Below are positions 53,265 to 64,000 of a DNA stretch of 64,000 nucleotides, piece after piece (within the stretch, counting starts at the first letter, position 1; each line of letters starts with the position of its first letter). Location: NCBI GenBank assembly GCA_026182355.1, contig JAPFBL010000115.1:373001-437000 (forward strand), given 5' to 3'. This DNA comes from Hermatobates lingyangjiaoensis. Lineage: Eukaryota; Arthropoda; Insecta; Hemiptera; Hermatobatidae. The position numbers and the translations under genes were made by a program. The notes below the pieces were generated by a model that had not been told where the DNA came from, did no database searches, and saw only the letters and a list, made by a program, of their open reading frames with translations.

Positions 53265-54557
53265 CTATTTTTTTATATTTTGTTTCTTTTTCTTTTTAGA
53301 TAACTTATTAGATTCATTGGAACAATCATTCACTTGATGCAAATGACACCGTTTGAGTACGTTATTTACTGTGAATTTGAAGAGTTCTTCGTTAATGCTT
53401 TGTAGGCGATCAATTTGTTCTTTTATACTTTTACTGGGTTCTAATGATACTTCATTAACATTGTCACCTTCTTGTAGATCATCAAATTTTTCAGTTGAGT
53501 AACTTTTGCTTACTTCTATTTCATAACATGAAAGTGATTCTGGTTGGTTGATAAAATCATGTAAATGAATATCTGGTTTAAATGTATTTGATGAATACCT
53601 GTCAGGTGGTATATAAAAAAAACAATTGACCACAGGGGACTTTTGGTTAATCGTCTGAAGACATTGTTTACTATTAATGTGAAATACTTTGACAAAGGAA
53701 TCAGAAGATCCAGACAATAGAAGGACGCAATGGAGAGAACATGAGAGACTTGTCACATCAGCTTCGTGAGCCTTCAAAGCAAAGCAGTCTTTATTACTGA
53801 GAGTGTGATAATGAGCTTCCATTACTCTGGGAGGATTCATTAAGGAAAATTCTTTAATATAACCATCTGCTAAACCGCAATAAATGAATAATTCATTGTG
53901 AGAAAGTGCTACTGATGTAATAGAAGATTCAAATATAACAGTCAGAAGTAGTCTCTGAGTTGAAATATCAAATATTTTGAAACTATGATCTAACGATGAT
54001 GAAATAATTCGAGACATGAGGTTTCCAGAAGTAAATAAGATTCCAGTTATAGGAAGTGAATGGGCATGAGGGGCGAAAAAAGGTTCCGGAGATTGGTTGC
54101 CTTTCTTAATGAGAGTGGCTAAGTTCCATACTGATAACAAACCATCTTCGCCACCACATCCAATTATACAACCCTCTTTATTAAACTTTATTACTGTTAT
54201 TCGCTGGAAATGCTTAGATCCAACACCACATAACAATCCCGATGCCAGCTGATATACATGAAGTCTACTATCAACACTAAGTGCCAAGTAATTATTGTTA
54301 GGGCTGACATTCAAACAACCTATTTTACCCGGAGCATGAAGTCTTTTATGAATAAAATGTTGCTTGTTAAGTGGCCAGGCATGAATCATGGGCTTATTTT
54401 TTTCATTTGTAAATACGTAACCTCCTTTGATATCCACACCATTTGGAGAACTATTCCCACCACCATGATAAGAAGCTTGTAAAGATCCGTTCAAAGGGTT
54501 CCAGAAAGTAATACTTGGAGACGAATCTCCGGAACAACTAACCACAGCCACTTCCAT
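53265..54557 (-). CDS. WDR18: WDR18, Rix1/PELP1-TEX10-WDR18 complex WD-repeat protein
   Basis: One uninterrupted 430-codon frame matches WDR18 (yeast Ipi3; human about 432 aa) over its whole length. Ipi3/WDR18 works in the nucleolus with PELP1 and TEX10 in late 60S subunit maturation. Visible features: N-terminal MEVAVVSCSGDSSPSITFWN; WD blades such as FNKEGCIIGCGGEDGLLSVW, RIISSSLDHSFKIFDISTQ and LLSGSSDSFVKVFHINSKQC; and a C-terminal segment SIKEQIDRLQSINEELFKF resembling the human LRKINRDLFDF end. The tail ends in a Lys run, plausible for a nucleolar protein. No intron is visible although the neighbours are intron-rich. It is intact, has no poly(A) trace or target duplication, and shares a head-to-head promoter, so I read it as the functional gene rather than a retrocopy. 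Confidence 0.93.
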   Translation of the reverse strand: MEVAVVSCSGDSSPSITFWNPLNGSLQASYHGGGNSSPNGVDIKGGYVFTNEKNKPMIHAWPLNKQHFIHKRLHAPGKIGCLNVSPNNNYLALSVDSRLHVYQLASGLLCGVGSKHFQRITVIKFNKEGCIIGCGGEDGLLSVWNLATLIKKGNQSPEPFFAPHAHSLPITGILFTSGNLMSRIISSSLDHSFKIFDISTQRLLLTVIFESSITSVALSHNELFIYCGLADGYIKEFSLMNPPRVMEAHYHTLSNKDCFALKAHEADVTSLSCSLHCVLLLSGSSDSFVKVFHINSKQCLQTINQKSPVVNCFFYIPPDRYSSNTFKPDIHLHDFINQPESLSCYEIEVSKSYSTEKFDDLQEGDNVNEVSLEPSKSIKEQIDRLQSINEELFKFTVNNVLKRCHLHQVNDCSNESNKLSKKKKKQNIKK

Positions 54558-54913
54558 ATTATGAATTCAAATGCTTGGAAAATATTTCACTACATGAATA
54601 GGAAAGTAAGCAGAATTCCAATTTACACATGGAATACATGCGATTAACCTGACCGAAAGGAACCTCACTTAACAGTCAAATAGATTTGAATAGTTTAAAG
54701 GCAATAATCTGTTATTAAATAGTAATTATGCTATTTGTATTCAGATTAAAAATTCTTACACTTCTAAAAAATGGATAACAAATTTATTAATTTTTTTGTA
54801 AGGTAATAATGTTCATTATTCAAGCAGTCACGTTTTCAACACTGATGCGTCAGTTCCGTTGCGTTTGGCGACCTTAGATTCAGTTTTTAATTGTTATTGC
54901 ATTAGATATATTT
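54558..54913. promoter_or_regulatory. Shared WDR18/USP5 intergenic promoter region
   Basis: 356 bp separate the divergent start codons of WDR18 (minus) and USP5 (plus), so both transcription starts and 5' UTRs should fall here. The stretch around 54845-54875 (gttccgttgcgtttggcg) is the most GC-rich part. I see no clear TATA box or named factor site. Confidence 0.5.
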
Positions 54914-55024
54914 ATGGCAGAATCTTTTATAGCCGCTTTGGCTCCACATCTGCAGAAAATTAAAGAGCCATGTCAAGGAGATAAGATACACAAAGATGAA
55001 TGTGTTTATTCTTTCGATTCCCCG
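54914..55024 (+). CDS. USP5: USP5 exon 1
   Basis: First ATG downstream of the shared promoter. It encodes [20 protein letters not shown] and [17 protein letters not shown], then donor gtaagt. Length and sequence match the vertebrate USP5 start (MAELSEEALLSVL), so this start is well supported. Confidence 0.94.
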
Positions 55025-58000
55025 GTAAGTTACAAAATTGGAAGGTTTTAGTGAGGTTGCTAATTTTAAAAAATGAAATTTTAAACATATATGAAAATTT
55101 ATCTTACAGGATTCAGAAACTGGGCTGTACGTGTGTTTGCAAACCTTTCTGGGATTAGGAAAAGGTTACATTCATTACCATTATCAGCGTACTGGAAGTA
55201 GTGTTTATCTTCATTTACGTCGAGATAAGATTGAGGTTGTCTTATTAATCCAAATATGACTTTTGTCTCCTTTATAAGGAGACTTAAATATTTCTTGTTA
55301 TCTTGTGAAATCTATAAAAACCTTTTACGTTAAATAATAATTAATTTGCTTTTAATTTTCAAAGCATGAAAACAAACAAGGTGATGGTCCTGAAAGGAAA
55401 GTAACACGCCTCGCAATTGGATTAGAAGGAGGATTTGATCCTGACCATACCAATTTTGAAGTTTCAGAAAGCGCTTCTATCGTTATATTTCCTGATTTCA
55501 TATCTGTACCATGGCCAGGTGATGGATTACCAGATAAGGTGAGTATTCAATGAATGTTTAAATCTATTTATAGAAGCATACTTAGTATTGCTTTTTGTAA
55601 TTGAAATTATTTAGGTAATATTCATTTTAACTTACCCTTTAAGCCTGAGTACGGTTTTAGAAAAAAAATCACATGTTTGATTTTTTATGTTAGATATATT
55701 TATATTGTTTTTATATCAAATTTTTGAATATTATAACAAGACATATGTTTGATCAAATCATACCGTGAAACAATTTAAAAGAAGTAATGTTCATTAAAAA
55801 TGAAAATCTGTTACATATAACTTTTAATAATAAAATAACTAAGCAACAATTTCAATATCATATTAAATTATTTCTCCCATTAAATTAGGCATCATTGAAC
55901 CTCCTGCTGATGTGGGTTTTTAAAGTTAAATTAACCCATTTAGAAATTTTTGGAAATCTAGTGCAAAAATATCTTAACTGATGAACATTTCCAAACACGA
56001 ACGACCACTGACGGGTGTCCAATGAATTTTCGTATAGTGCTTTAATGCATTCAACGTACAACACCCGAAAGCAGACAGAAATTGAAATTGGCTGATCATA
56101 AGTATACCAAAAACGCTAAGTATGGGCTACAATTGTTACATTTCAAACAGGATTTACGGCTGAATCACGAACATTTATGTTTCATTGTGTGAACTGACAC
56201 AATGGAACATGAGCAGATATGTAAGTATTTATGGTTATGAAAGTACTCCTGGAGATTCACGACAACTTTATGTTTCATTGTGTGAACTGACACAATGGAA
56301 CATGAGCAGATATGTAAGTATTTATGGTTATGAAAGTACTCCTGGAGATTCACGACAACTTTATGTTTCATTGTGTGAACTGACACAATCGAACATGAGC
56401 AGATATGTAAGTATTTATGGTTATGAAAGTACTCCTGGAGATTCACGACAACTTTATGTTTCATTGTGTGAACTGACACAATGGAACATGAGCAGATATG
56501 TAAGTATTTATGGTTATGAAAGTACTCCTGTAGATTCACGACAACTTTATGTTTCATTGTGTGAACTGACACAATGGAACATGAGCAGATATGTAAGTAT
56601 TTATGGTTATGAAAGTACTCCTGGAGATTCACGACAACTTTATGTTTCATTGTGTGAACTGACACAATGGAACATGAGCAGATATGTAAGTATTTATGGT
56701 TATGAAAGTACTCCTGGAGATTCACGACAACTTTATGTTTCATTGTGTGAACTGACACAATCGAACATGAGCAGATATGTAAGTATTTATGGTTATGAAA
56801 GTACTCCTCGATTTGATGACAACTTGCAGGTATTTGATCAAGAAGAAGGTTGTATGAAGATGGCTGTTAACGTTGTCGATATGAGAAAGAATCTGCTTTC
56901 AATGTGAACGAGGAGGACAATAAACTGATTCTTGAATTCAACTCGAAAGAGCTGATGTAGGAAGACTTGATGGAGTAGGAAGAGATATAGTGTCAACAGA
57001 AGAAGAAAATGATATCAAAGAAGGGGTACTATATGCAAAGAAGTTTGAAACCAAGTTGCTTGCAACAGCCTTTTCAGCATTTGAAGAAGCGTTGACACTT
57101 TTAGAGGGTCAAGACTCGAACTTGTCCAGTATTGACGACCGTTGAACCTCTCTTTTCTCTCCTGAAGACAGATTTTCCGGAAATTAGAATTAGTTCGTGT
57201 GTTTCTTTTCTTCATATTTGAACTTATTTGTTCCTGTTTAGACCGAATTTAAGGTGAGTATATATACATAATAGTTCGATGAATTAAATAAACAATCAGA
57301 GAAAGAAAATGCATACACCAAAACACACTACTATATTTCAATTGCGTTGTAATCAAGTTGAAAGTTGTTGGAACCGCTCCGAAGACATTGAGATCACTGA
57401 AGTACTTAAATGAGAGACAGACGTAGTTCTCGCTTGTCGACTGAGTGGCTCTCATCTTTACGTTGGAGAATAGGATTTGCATGATTAGGACGTATCAAGA
57501 CATGTATGAATTGTTAGATATGAGGGTTTACTTGCATTATTCGGCAGACCGTCAATACCCTCAACTCCTGAAGTCACATCTCTTCCTAAATCAAAGAGTG
57601 GAAGCTTCAAAATAAGATATTTTAGTCGACAGTGGGAATTATGCTATTTAGTCAAAGCAGAATCCTGAGGCAGGCCGCATTGTAGGTGAAAATATATTAG
57701 GATTATACTATTATTTTAATAAACATCTAAAAAAGAATTTTTATTTTTTACCACTAATAAAGTATTACACATTTAATAACTATAAAAGCTAATTTATAGT
57801 TTAGTTCTCTCTCTCTCTCTGATTTCTAGTTAAGAAAACATACCTACTGTTTATAATAGGAAATAACTCTTCCCATTATTATTATATTTGTATGATCTCT
57901 TGTACTTTAAAAAAATGTTATAAATGGGTGTTTTTACTTTACTATAAGTAAAGTACCTAGTGAAATTGTGAAAAAAAATTCGATCTCGAGATTTTGACGG

Positions 58001-61000
58001 AATTATATGTTTTGAGATCCCTAGAAGTCGTTTTATGATGTTTTTTCGATAATGTCTGTGTGATTATGGGTGGGTATGTATCCAAAGTTTGTGGACACGC
58101 TACGGTCCAGAATCTTTGATAAATCAAATTTGATATTTTGCACAAAAATGGGTCTCATAGTGTAGATGAGCCCTATTATTTGGGAGCAATTATGCATGAT
58201 AGGAAAGTCACTTTTTTTTTTGCCAAAAACCTGTTTTTAGACTATATTTTTTTCCCCTAAACTACTAATTCTAGAGTCTTGAAATTTCGGTATTATTTTT
58301 GAGGTTACAAATCCAATAAATGAAAAATATATTCAGATTTTTAAAACAACGAGAAACATTTTTCAGACAAAATAAGAATTTTTTCAAGTTTTAAATGGGA
58401 AAATTTGTCTTAAATATTCAATGTAGAAGGAGGTCAGGTAAACTATGTAAGCGATCCCCTGACTATTGGAACAAAAGCCATGCTCTACTGTTAGAAATTA
58501 TTTCGTACCACGAAATCTACCTTTTCGCTTTTCAAATATGTTATCACTGCTGTAGTTATACTAATGATATTATATCCATCAGTGGTGTGATATACAAAAA
58601 TAAGTGTATATATTGATGAATGGATCAATGACTATGTGAACTACCTCCAGGAATAAAAGACTAATAATAATCTGCCATTATGGCATTATACTCGTATTAT
58701 ACCTAAATGGAACATTATTTATTATATACCCATGAAATATGATAATAAGTTTACTTATAGTAAAGTTGAGTGTAGGCTACTCCAAGTTTTTTATTTGAAA
58801 TATATAAAACTAAAACCTGAATTTTTTTTACATTATGATTTAATAAGAGGTATATTAGAAGTACTCACAAAAGAAAGGTTAATTATTATACAAATGAATA
58901 TAAGAGGGTGATATTTTGGAGATTTCTTCTATTCAGATAGTTGTATAAACTTCATATAAAAGTATATTTCTTTAAAAAAAAAAATTGAAAGTAGTTATTT
59001 AATGTTTTCTTATTAATAATGTATGTAATTGCACTTTTTTTTTAAAAAAATAAAGAATTATGAGAAGAGTTGATTATTCCAGTTAGTGAAGTGCGTTCAG
59101 AAGATTTTTGAATATGAGTCAGCGACGAAGGTGGCTGAAGTAGAATCAGTGTCTGGTACCTGGGATGGAGAGGCGAGAGTCGTGTCCAAGTCAGTTTATT
59201 TATTATTTTAATAAATGAAAAAATGGTAATTTTGGATTATTGGTCTTACGTATTTTTTGTTTTTTTTTTTGAGATTCATGGAAATTTATGTTGGCAAACA
59301 TTTATATCTGTAGATTTTATTTTAAAATACTGTAAATTGATCGTTTATATATGTTAGTAACTTACGAACTATGTTAAGTATTTATTGTGTAGTATGTACT
59401 TATGATTAGAATATGGGAAGAAACACTAAGTCTGAGTATAAAAGATTTTGTCCAATGTTGAAGAGTTTCGAACGCTTAGTGTTCATCATCAGGTTATATA
59501 AATACTTATGATTAGAATAAGGGAAGAAACACTAAGTCTGAGTATAAAAGATTTTGTCCAATGTTGAAGAGTTTCGAACGCTTAGTGTTCATCATCAGGT
59601 TATATAAGATACTTATGATTATGAAGTCAGGGAACGAAACACTAAGTCTGAAGTAGTAATCAGATGTCTGTACCATGTGATGGAGAGTTTCGAGACGCTT
59701 AGTGTTCATCAGTCAGTTATATATATTATGATTAGAATAGGAATGAAACACTAAGTCTGAGTATAAGATTTTGTCCAATGTTAAGAGTTTCGAACGTCTT
59801 AAGTGTTCATCATCAGTTATATAAATACTTATGATTAGAATAGGGGAAGAACACTAAGTCATGAGTATAAAAGATTTATGTCCAATGTGCAAACAGTTTC
59901 GATACTGTAGATGTTCATCATCAGGTTATATAAATACTTATGATTAGAATAGGGGATAGAAACACTAAGTCTGAGTATAATAAGATTTTGTCCAATGTTG
60001 AAGAGTTATCGTAACGCTAGTGTTCATCATCAGTGTGTTATAAATACTTATGATTAGAATAAGGGAAGAAACACTAAGTCTGAGTATAAAAGATTTTGTC
60101 CAATGTTGAAGAGTTTCGAACGCTTAGTGTTCATCATCAGGTTATATATGCCTCAGTAAGTTGATGGGTGTTCAGGGAGTCATAAACAGCACTCCTGTAC
60201 AAAATGAAATGTTTCAATCAACCTGATTGGTTTACGGACATGAAATCATTCCTCTTTATAAGTTGATTGTTTATTGCCATTAATGACACTCCTCAATAGG
60301 ACAGGCACTAAAAAGTGTACCTCAGGGAAGTGTGTTAGAACCCATCCTTTATTCCCTATGAATGTATGATTATCAAATCTTTTTTTTAGTTCTCAGAAAA
60401 AATTAATCATTTCTGGGTCTCTTTGTGGTTGACATTGCAGGTAGACTTTAGATGCGCCAGAGTGGAGTTTGCCTCAAGAGAGTTACAGATCTATCTTCAC
60501 CGAATTTCTTACTGGTCCAGTATCTGGATATTAGAAGTAAGGAACACCGAAGCAACCTCCCTCCTCCAGTTATTATTGGAGACATTAAAATGCACTTGAG
60601 TTAGGCAAAATTTAGAACTCCCAATGTAAAATCTATAGAATTACCGATCAAACAAAAAGTAGGTAAAATGTTTACGGATTATCTGGCACTAATGTCAAAT
60701 TTTCACCCTATCCTAAGTCAAACAATACTCCACAGGTAGTAAAGGACCTCATTTATAAGGTGGTAATTAGGGCTAGCTTAACTTACGGATGATCAAACCA
60801 ATTACAAGCCCCAAAAGTAACAAAACTCTCGTGCAGATAGTTCAGAATAAATGTGCATGCCTTATGGTTAGGGCACCTATACACGAAATGTGGATATTCA
60901 AAGAGATCTCAGGTTGGAACCAATTCACTAATAGTCTGGTGACCAATGAGGGTACGAAATCCCAAACCTCCTTGTTCGGAGCCTGTCCTTAAGAATTCTC

Positions 61001-63216
61001 CAAATCAATTCCATCGTAGTGGTTGTTATTAAAATAGAAAACCAAACCCTTCGTAGACTGACAAATCTTTCACTACTCAAAAAAGACCAAATTGTAAAGT
61101 AAAGTAAACTGTCAACCCAAATAGAAGAATCTAGACCAGTGTTTCCCAAACTTTTTCGAGCGACCGCCCCTCTTGGGTCCGTAAACCTATACTCAACACT
61201 CCTCAATAATAATCAGAATCCTGGACTAAATAACGAAATGAGCAACACTTTAATAATTAAATTAATATAATGACTAATCGAATATTTATTTATAATCCAG
61301 TATATGTATTGTTTCATAGCATATTTATGCAAAAGAATTAATACACAATAAAAGAAACTTAGATGAGAATATACTTTTAACATAAAATAAATTATCAAAA
61401 CAAATAATTTTAAGAAACCTTTTCCTAGAAGTTTACATGTGGTGTTTTCACCTAAATTTAGAAATTATATTGCATGAAATTTTCAATTTATGGAAATAGA
61501 ATCCTCACTCCTTTTTGCATTAGCGCCCCCCGATATCAAAGCACCGCCCACTTTGGGAAACACTGATCTAGATATTTACAAACTGACTGCACAATCACAG
61601 TAGTACTATAATTCAGCAGTAGTAGGTCCGTGACCTGTAACTGCTACCAGCCCAGAGGCGAGTACAATAACCACTGAGCTAACCTGGTCCCCCCAACATC
61701 ACCTTACTGAGACATGTAACCTAAAGATGAACACTAAGTGTTCAAAACTTTTTGACATTGAATAAAATCTTCTGTGTCCAGTGTTAGTGTTTCTTCTTCT
61801 ATTCTAATCATGTTAGAAACTTGATTCAAATGATATAAAGTTTGTTGAATGGCGTAGCTTTTTTTAATTAAAATTTAATTTCAAATTAAACATACTTATA
61901 GGAAGTATAAAAAAAAACTGGTTCTATTCTTCTGAAAGTTATATTTCTGTCCAGTTTGTCAACACCATATCTCTCTTTCATTTTTCACAGACCGGTTTTT
62001 TTTTTCAAATACTTAACCATAACCGATACACTTTCTTTATTCAAAGGATTATAAAATATCTTCTGTCTCTTTTATAAACAGGAAATGAAAATAGTTGCCA
62101 AGTTTACTGATGGTATTTATCTAAATCAGATGCTTACCTGTAAATCTATTGAAACCATTGTTTAAACTTGGCTAGTTGATTGCCGAAGCAAGTACGGGCA
62201 GTGAAAAGGTGAACGTTGAACAAACAACCACCTGACACTATTGATATTGACTCTTGTTTAGAAATAATCTCAGGTAGTTAAACAAACCAATTCTATTGTC
62301 ATTTCAATAACGGAGTCAATTGAAACTTTTCTGTTTGATAAGAAGTATAATGGTATAAACAAATAAAGCAGAGACTACATTCTCTTCTCCTAGTTTTTCT
62401 CACACTACCATAATATGAGAGTTAAAGAGTCAAGGATTTAATTGAGAATTGTATCATTAAGCAGATAAGTATTTTTTAATTAAATGTCATTAAATAAAAT
62501 ACCCACTCAAAATTTTGCAGAAAATAATGAATATTGTATTTTGTGTAATATATACATGTATAATAATGATATAAATCATTTTTATTATTTTCAGGCATGC
62601 TAAAAATCTACTTCAGTTGGATAACGGTGTCAAAGTACCTCCAAGTGGTTGGAAATGTGGTAAATGCGATTTAGAAACCAATTTGTGGCTTAACCTGTCT
62701 GATGGTTCTATCCTTTGTGGTCGTAAGTTCTACGATGGTACTGGTGGTAATGAACACGCCTTAGAACACTATAAGACTACAGGTATTTTTTATATGTATT
62801 TTGTTTAATTCAGCTCAAATTTGTTATTGTTAAGAATTAATGATATTAATAGTATTATCTATAAAATGCTTTTTGTTTTGCGAATAATATTAATTTGTTT
62901 TCTGCCAGTAGGACAAGATAAATGCCTGTAAGTCTGTTAGAAATAACTCTGGAGTGCTGATTAAATATCTACAAATTCTGATTCTACTAATATCAGTTTT
63001 GAAAAAAAATTGCAGTTCTAACGTGTCTAGTGTAAAAAATATTTATGATAATCACTATGATTGTGAATAGGTTACCCATTGGCGGTGAAACTTGGAACAA
63101 TTACTAAAGAAGGAAAAGGAGACGTCTACAGTTACGAAGAGGATGATATGGTTCATGACCCGTACTTAATTACCCATTTGGCTCATTTTGGAATTAATAT
63201 CCAAAATTTAGAAAAG
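54914..63216 (+). CDS. USP5: USP5 (isopeptidase T), 5' part of gene (6 exons), runs off right edge
   Basis: Exons 54914-55024, 55110-55235, 55365-55538, 59083-59189, 62595-62782 and 63071-63216 join in phase into 284 residues of a USP5/USP13-type deubiquitinase. USP5 disassembles unanchored polyubiquitin after sensing the free ubiquitin C-terminus. Residues 1 to about 170 are the N-terminal nUBP domain ([54 protein letters not shown]). Then come [20 protein letters not shown] and the ZnF-UBP domain: [71 protein letters not shown]. Zn-binding Cys/His positions and GGNEHA are intact. The catalytic USP core and UBA domains must lie beyond the window. Invertebrates usually have one USP5/13 gene; USP5 fits better by the family sequence I remember. 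Confidence 0.94.
55110..55235 (+). CDS. USP5: USP5 exon 2
   Basis: Acceptor tatcttacag. It encodes [38 protein letters not shown] and DKIE. The donor reads gttgtc, a poor match; a few extra codons before the stop at 55256 are possible, but the join to exon 3 keeps frame and family alignment. Confidence 0.88.
55365..55538 (+). CDS. USP5: USP5 exon 3
   Basis: Acceptor ttttcaaag, donor gtgagt. It encodes [17 protein letters not shown], then [20 protein letters not shown] and DK, matching the end of the USP5 nUBP domain. Confidence 0.92.
56177..56830. repeat. 93-bp satellite, 7 copies, in USP5 intron 3
   Basis: Seven head-to-tail units of 93 bp (start atgtttcattgtgtgaactg), nearly identical; differences are single bases (for example tgg/tcg at the aatggaac position, and tgtagat once); the last unit diverges near its end. 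As 93 is divisible by three, long open frames run through on both strands (about 240 codons plus, 197 minus). These are a by-product, not evidence of a gene. Each unit contains tatgtaagt, a perfect splice-donor-like string. Confidence 0.93.
57150..57245 (+). repeat. Hammerhead-like relic, family H6
   Basis: tctctcctgaagacagattt matches 22980-22999. CTGAAGA is intact but helix II and GAAA are damaged (ccggaaatt). Confidence 0.4.
57936..58784 (-). mobile_element. T-type DNA repeat, internally deleted, reverse orientation
   Basis: Left end ACTTTACTATAAGTAA (57936-57951), right end TTACTTATAGTAAAGT (58751-58766) followed by tgagtgtaggctactcca, the complement of the full copy's start. About half the length of 18791-20407. 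Confidence 0.82.
59083..59189 (+). CDS. USP5: USP5 exon 4
   Basis: Acceptor attattccag, donor gtcagt. It encodes [46 protein letters not shown] corresponds to human WDGEVRQVSKH; the first half is variable. Phases 0 and 2 join exons 3 and 5. Confidence 0.87.
59397..60150 (-). repeat. 106-bp satellite with hammerhead-like core, about 7 copies, in USP5 intron 4
   Basis: Unit: acttatgattagaataaggg ... aacactaagtctgagtataa ... gtgttcatcatcaggttata. On the minus strand each unit reads CTGATGA, extra T, GAACACTAAGCGTTC, GAAAC: a hammerhead core with one helix II mismatch. Helix III (ACTCTT) is not self-complementary and helix I does not pair, so activity is doubtful. The first two and last units are nearly identical; the middle units carry many scattered one-base insertions and deletions. 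Confidence 0.85.
60290..61000 (+). pseudogene. Jockey-like reverse transcriptase remnant
   Basis: 60306-60359 reads [20 protein letters not shown] then SL, the PQGSVLGPLL block of non-LTR reverse transcriptases. 60765-60960 reads [12 protein letters not shown], then after a frame change [18 protein letters not shown], matching the block after the fingers/palm (KLQVIQNKCLRMI...). Stops and shifts interrupt it, and a short SINE-like piece (60588-60640) lies between. Confidence 0.65.
60588..60640 (+). mobile_element. SINE fragment
   Basis: tgcacttgagttaggcaaaa + tttagaactcccaatgtaaa matches the 3' third of the SINE at 40320-40580. Confidence 0.7.
61137..61565. mobile_element. hAT MITE in USP5 intron 4
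   Basis: Left end CAGTGTTTCCCAAACTTTTT and right end CACTTTGGGAAACACTG are inverted repeats with subterminal gcccc motifs. Flanking 8-bp sequences ATCTAGAC (61129-61136) and ATCTAGAT (61566-61573) are a target duplication with one change. 429 bp, no transposase. Confidence 0.88.
61618..61700 (-). mobile_element. SINE 5' head fragment
   Basis: Plus strand agtaggtccgtgacctgtaa ... aataaccactgagctaacct + ggtcc is the complement of the SINE head with the A box intact (ttagctcagtgg). The body is missing. Confidence 0.75.
61705..61800 (+). repeat. Relic of the 106-bp hammerhead-like satellite unit
   Basis: aacctaaagatgaacactaa ... gtgttagtgtttcttcttct follows the 59397-60150 unit in the opposite orientation. 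CTAAAGA and AAAA replace the core. Confidence 0.5.
61810..62594. other. USP5 intron, nothing recognised
   Basis: AT-rich intron DNA ahead of exon 5. Confidence 0.45.
62595..62782 (+). CDS. USP5: USP5 exon 5: ZnF-UBP domain
   Basis: Acceptor tattttcag, donor gtattt. It encodes [58 protein letters not shown] and YKTTG, the core of the domain that grips the free ubiquitin C-terminus. Confidence 0.96.
63071..63216 (+). CDS. USP5: USP5 exon 6
   Basis: Acceptor gtgaatag, donor gtattt. It encodes [40 protein letters not shown] and GINIQNLEK. The remaining 784 bp of the window is intron with only a weak hammerhead-repeat relic near 63400-63600. Confidence 0.94.
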
Positions 63217-64000
63217 GTATTTTATTTTTTGATTAATTTTTTTCTCCTTATTATAATCGTAATTTGTTTTATACTTTTTAAGGTGAAAGTTCATCAAAAT
63301 AATTGCGTAAACTTTCTGGTCTTCCAATATCATGTGATGAAATTATAAAGAATTTTATAATTTACGAGAACAATTTTTTTTTTTATATTAGAAAGAAATT
63401 CTAAGTATACATGTAAAAGATTTTATCCAATGTCTATGCTTTTCGTTCCGATTACATCTGCAATATAATATATGAATAGAAAATGTGAACTGAATACCAA
63501 AAAAACTCAACCCAAAATATAAACTAAAAAGAGATTTAAATACCCTACCAAAACAGGGATCTATGTATGCATAAACTAAGTGTTGGAAACGTATCGACGT
63601 TGTACAAAAACTTTTGTACTCAAACTTACAATTTTTTCCCTTATTTTAATCGTGAGTAAAGACCACACAATAAATATTGCATAGCTTGTAAGTTTTTTTA
63701 ATGTAAAATATATTCTTTATTCTTAAAATGGATACAAAAAAGGTGGTTTAGAGATATCTTTTATTTTTAGGAAAACTATATTAAATAATAACAATATTCT
63801 TAAAATTTCAACAAAATAGACATAGATTGTTGTATATAATCTTATAAAGTAATTTATTGAATTGTTGTATATTTTACAAGCATTCTTTCATTTCATTGAT
63901 ACAATTGTGTGTATTATTGTACATTATTTCATGCCATGCATGCGGCATCACGATAAGCTATAAGCGGTTTTGAATTCACTTCAAGACCTCTACTTTAACA

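Noticed and set aside
56165..56907. Long open frames (about 197 and 240 codons) read as repeat proteins on both strands
   Set aside because: They result from a 93-bp tandem repeat whose unit is divisible by three; frames on both strands, position in an intron and lack of conservation argue against a gene.

Overview
The window is AT-rich nuclear DNA of an animal. Genes are split by introns with GT..AG junctions and lie in a dense bed of decayed transposons, foldback repeats and (TA)n microsatellites. Several things suggest an arthropod: SINE and LINE 3' tails made of CCTAA units, an R1-type and Jockey-type non-LTR retrotransposons, and 5S-like relics with an arthropod-like GAATACAT stretch. 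I would not name a lower taxon.

Four conserved protein genes are readable. (1) 16873-34951, plus strand: the last seven exons of a HECW/NEDL-type HECT ubiquitin ligase, including the catalytic Cys and the stop; its C2 and WW exons were not found. (2) 50869-44378, minus strand: a complete six-exon TRMT10A-like tRNA m1G9 methyltransferase. (3) 54557-53265, minus strand: an intact, intronless WDR18. (4) 54914 to the right edge, plus strand: the first six exons of USP5 (isopeptidase T). WDR18 and USP5 are head to head, with 356 bp between start codons. They serve housekeeping roles (ribosome assembly, ubiquitin recycling, tRNA modification), and nothing suggests a shared pathway.

The rest is mobile DNA. 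The main signal is a set of hammerhead-ribozyme-like motifs (CTGANGA, helix II, GAAA, self-complementary helix III) in at least five sequence families. They usually occur as inverted pairs in foldback repeats beside (TA)n tracts. A decayed Penelope-like reverse transcriptase (40600-41340) lies next to one intact motif. That fits the known link between Penelope-like elements and minimal, dimer-type hammerheads. All families here carry one extra nucleotide between CTGANGA and helix II.

Layout: 1-16.8 kb holds hAT elements, SINEs, minisatellites and foldbacks with no recognised gene. 16.9-35 kb is the HECW locus with repeat-filled introns. 35-44 kb is repeats, including the Penelope relic. 44.4-50.9 kb is TRMT10A. 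51-53 kb holds a duplicated exon fragment and an R1-type LINE remnant. 53.3-54.6 kb is WDR18. 54.9-64 kb is USP5, whose introns hold a 93-bp satellite, a 106-bp hammerhead-like satellite, a Jockey relic and a hAT MITE.
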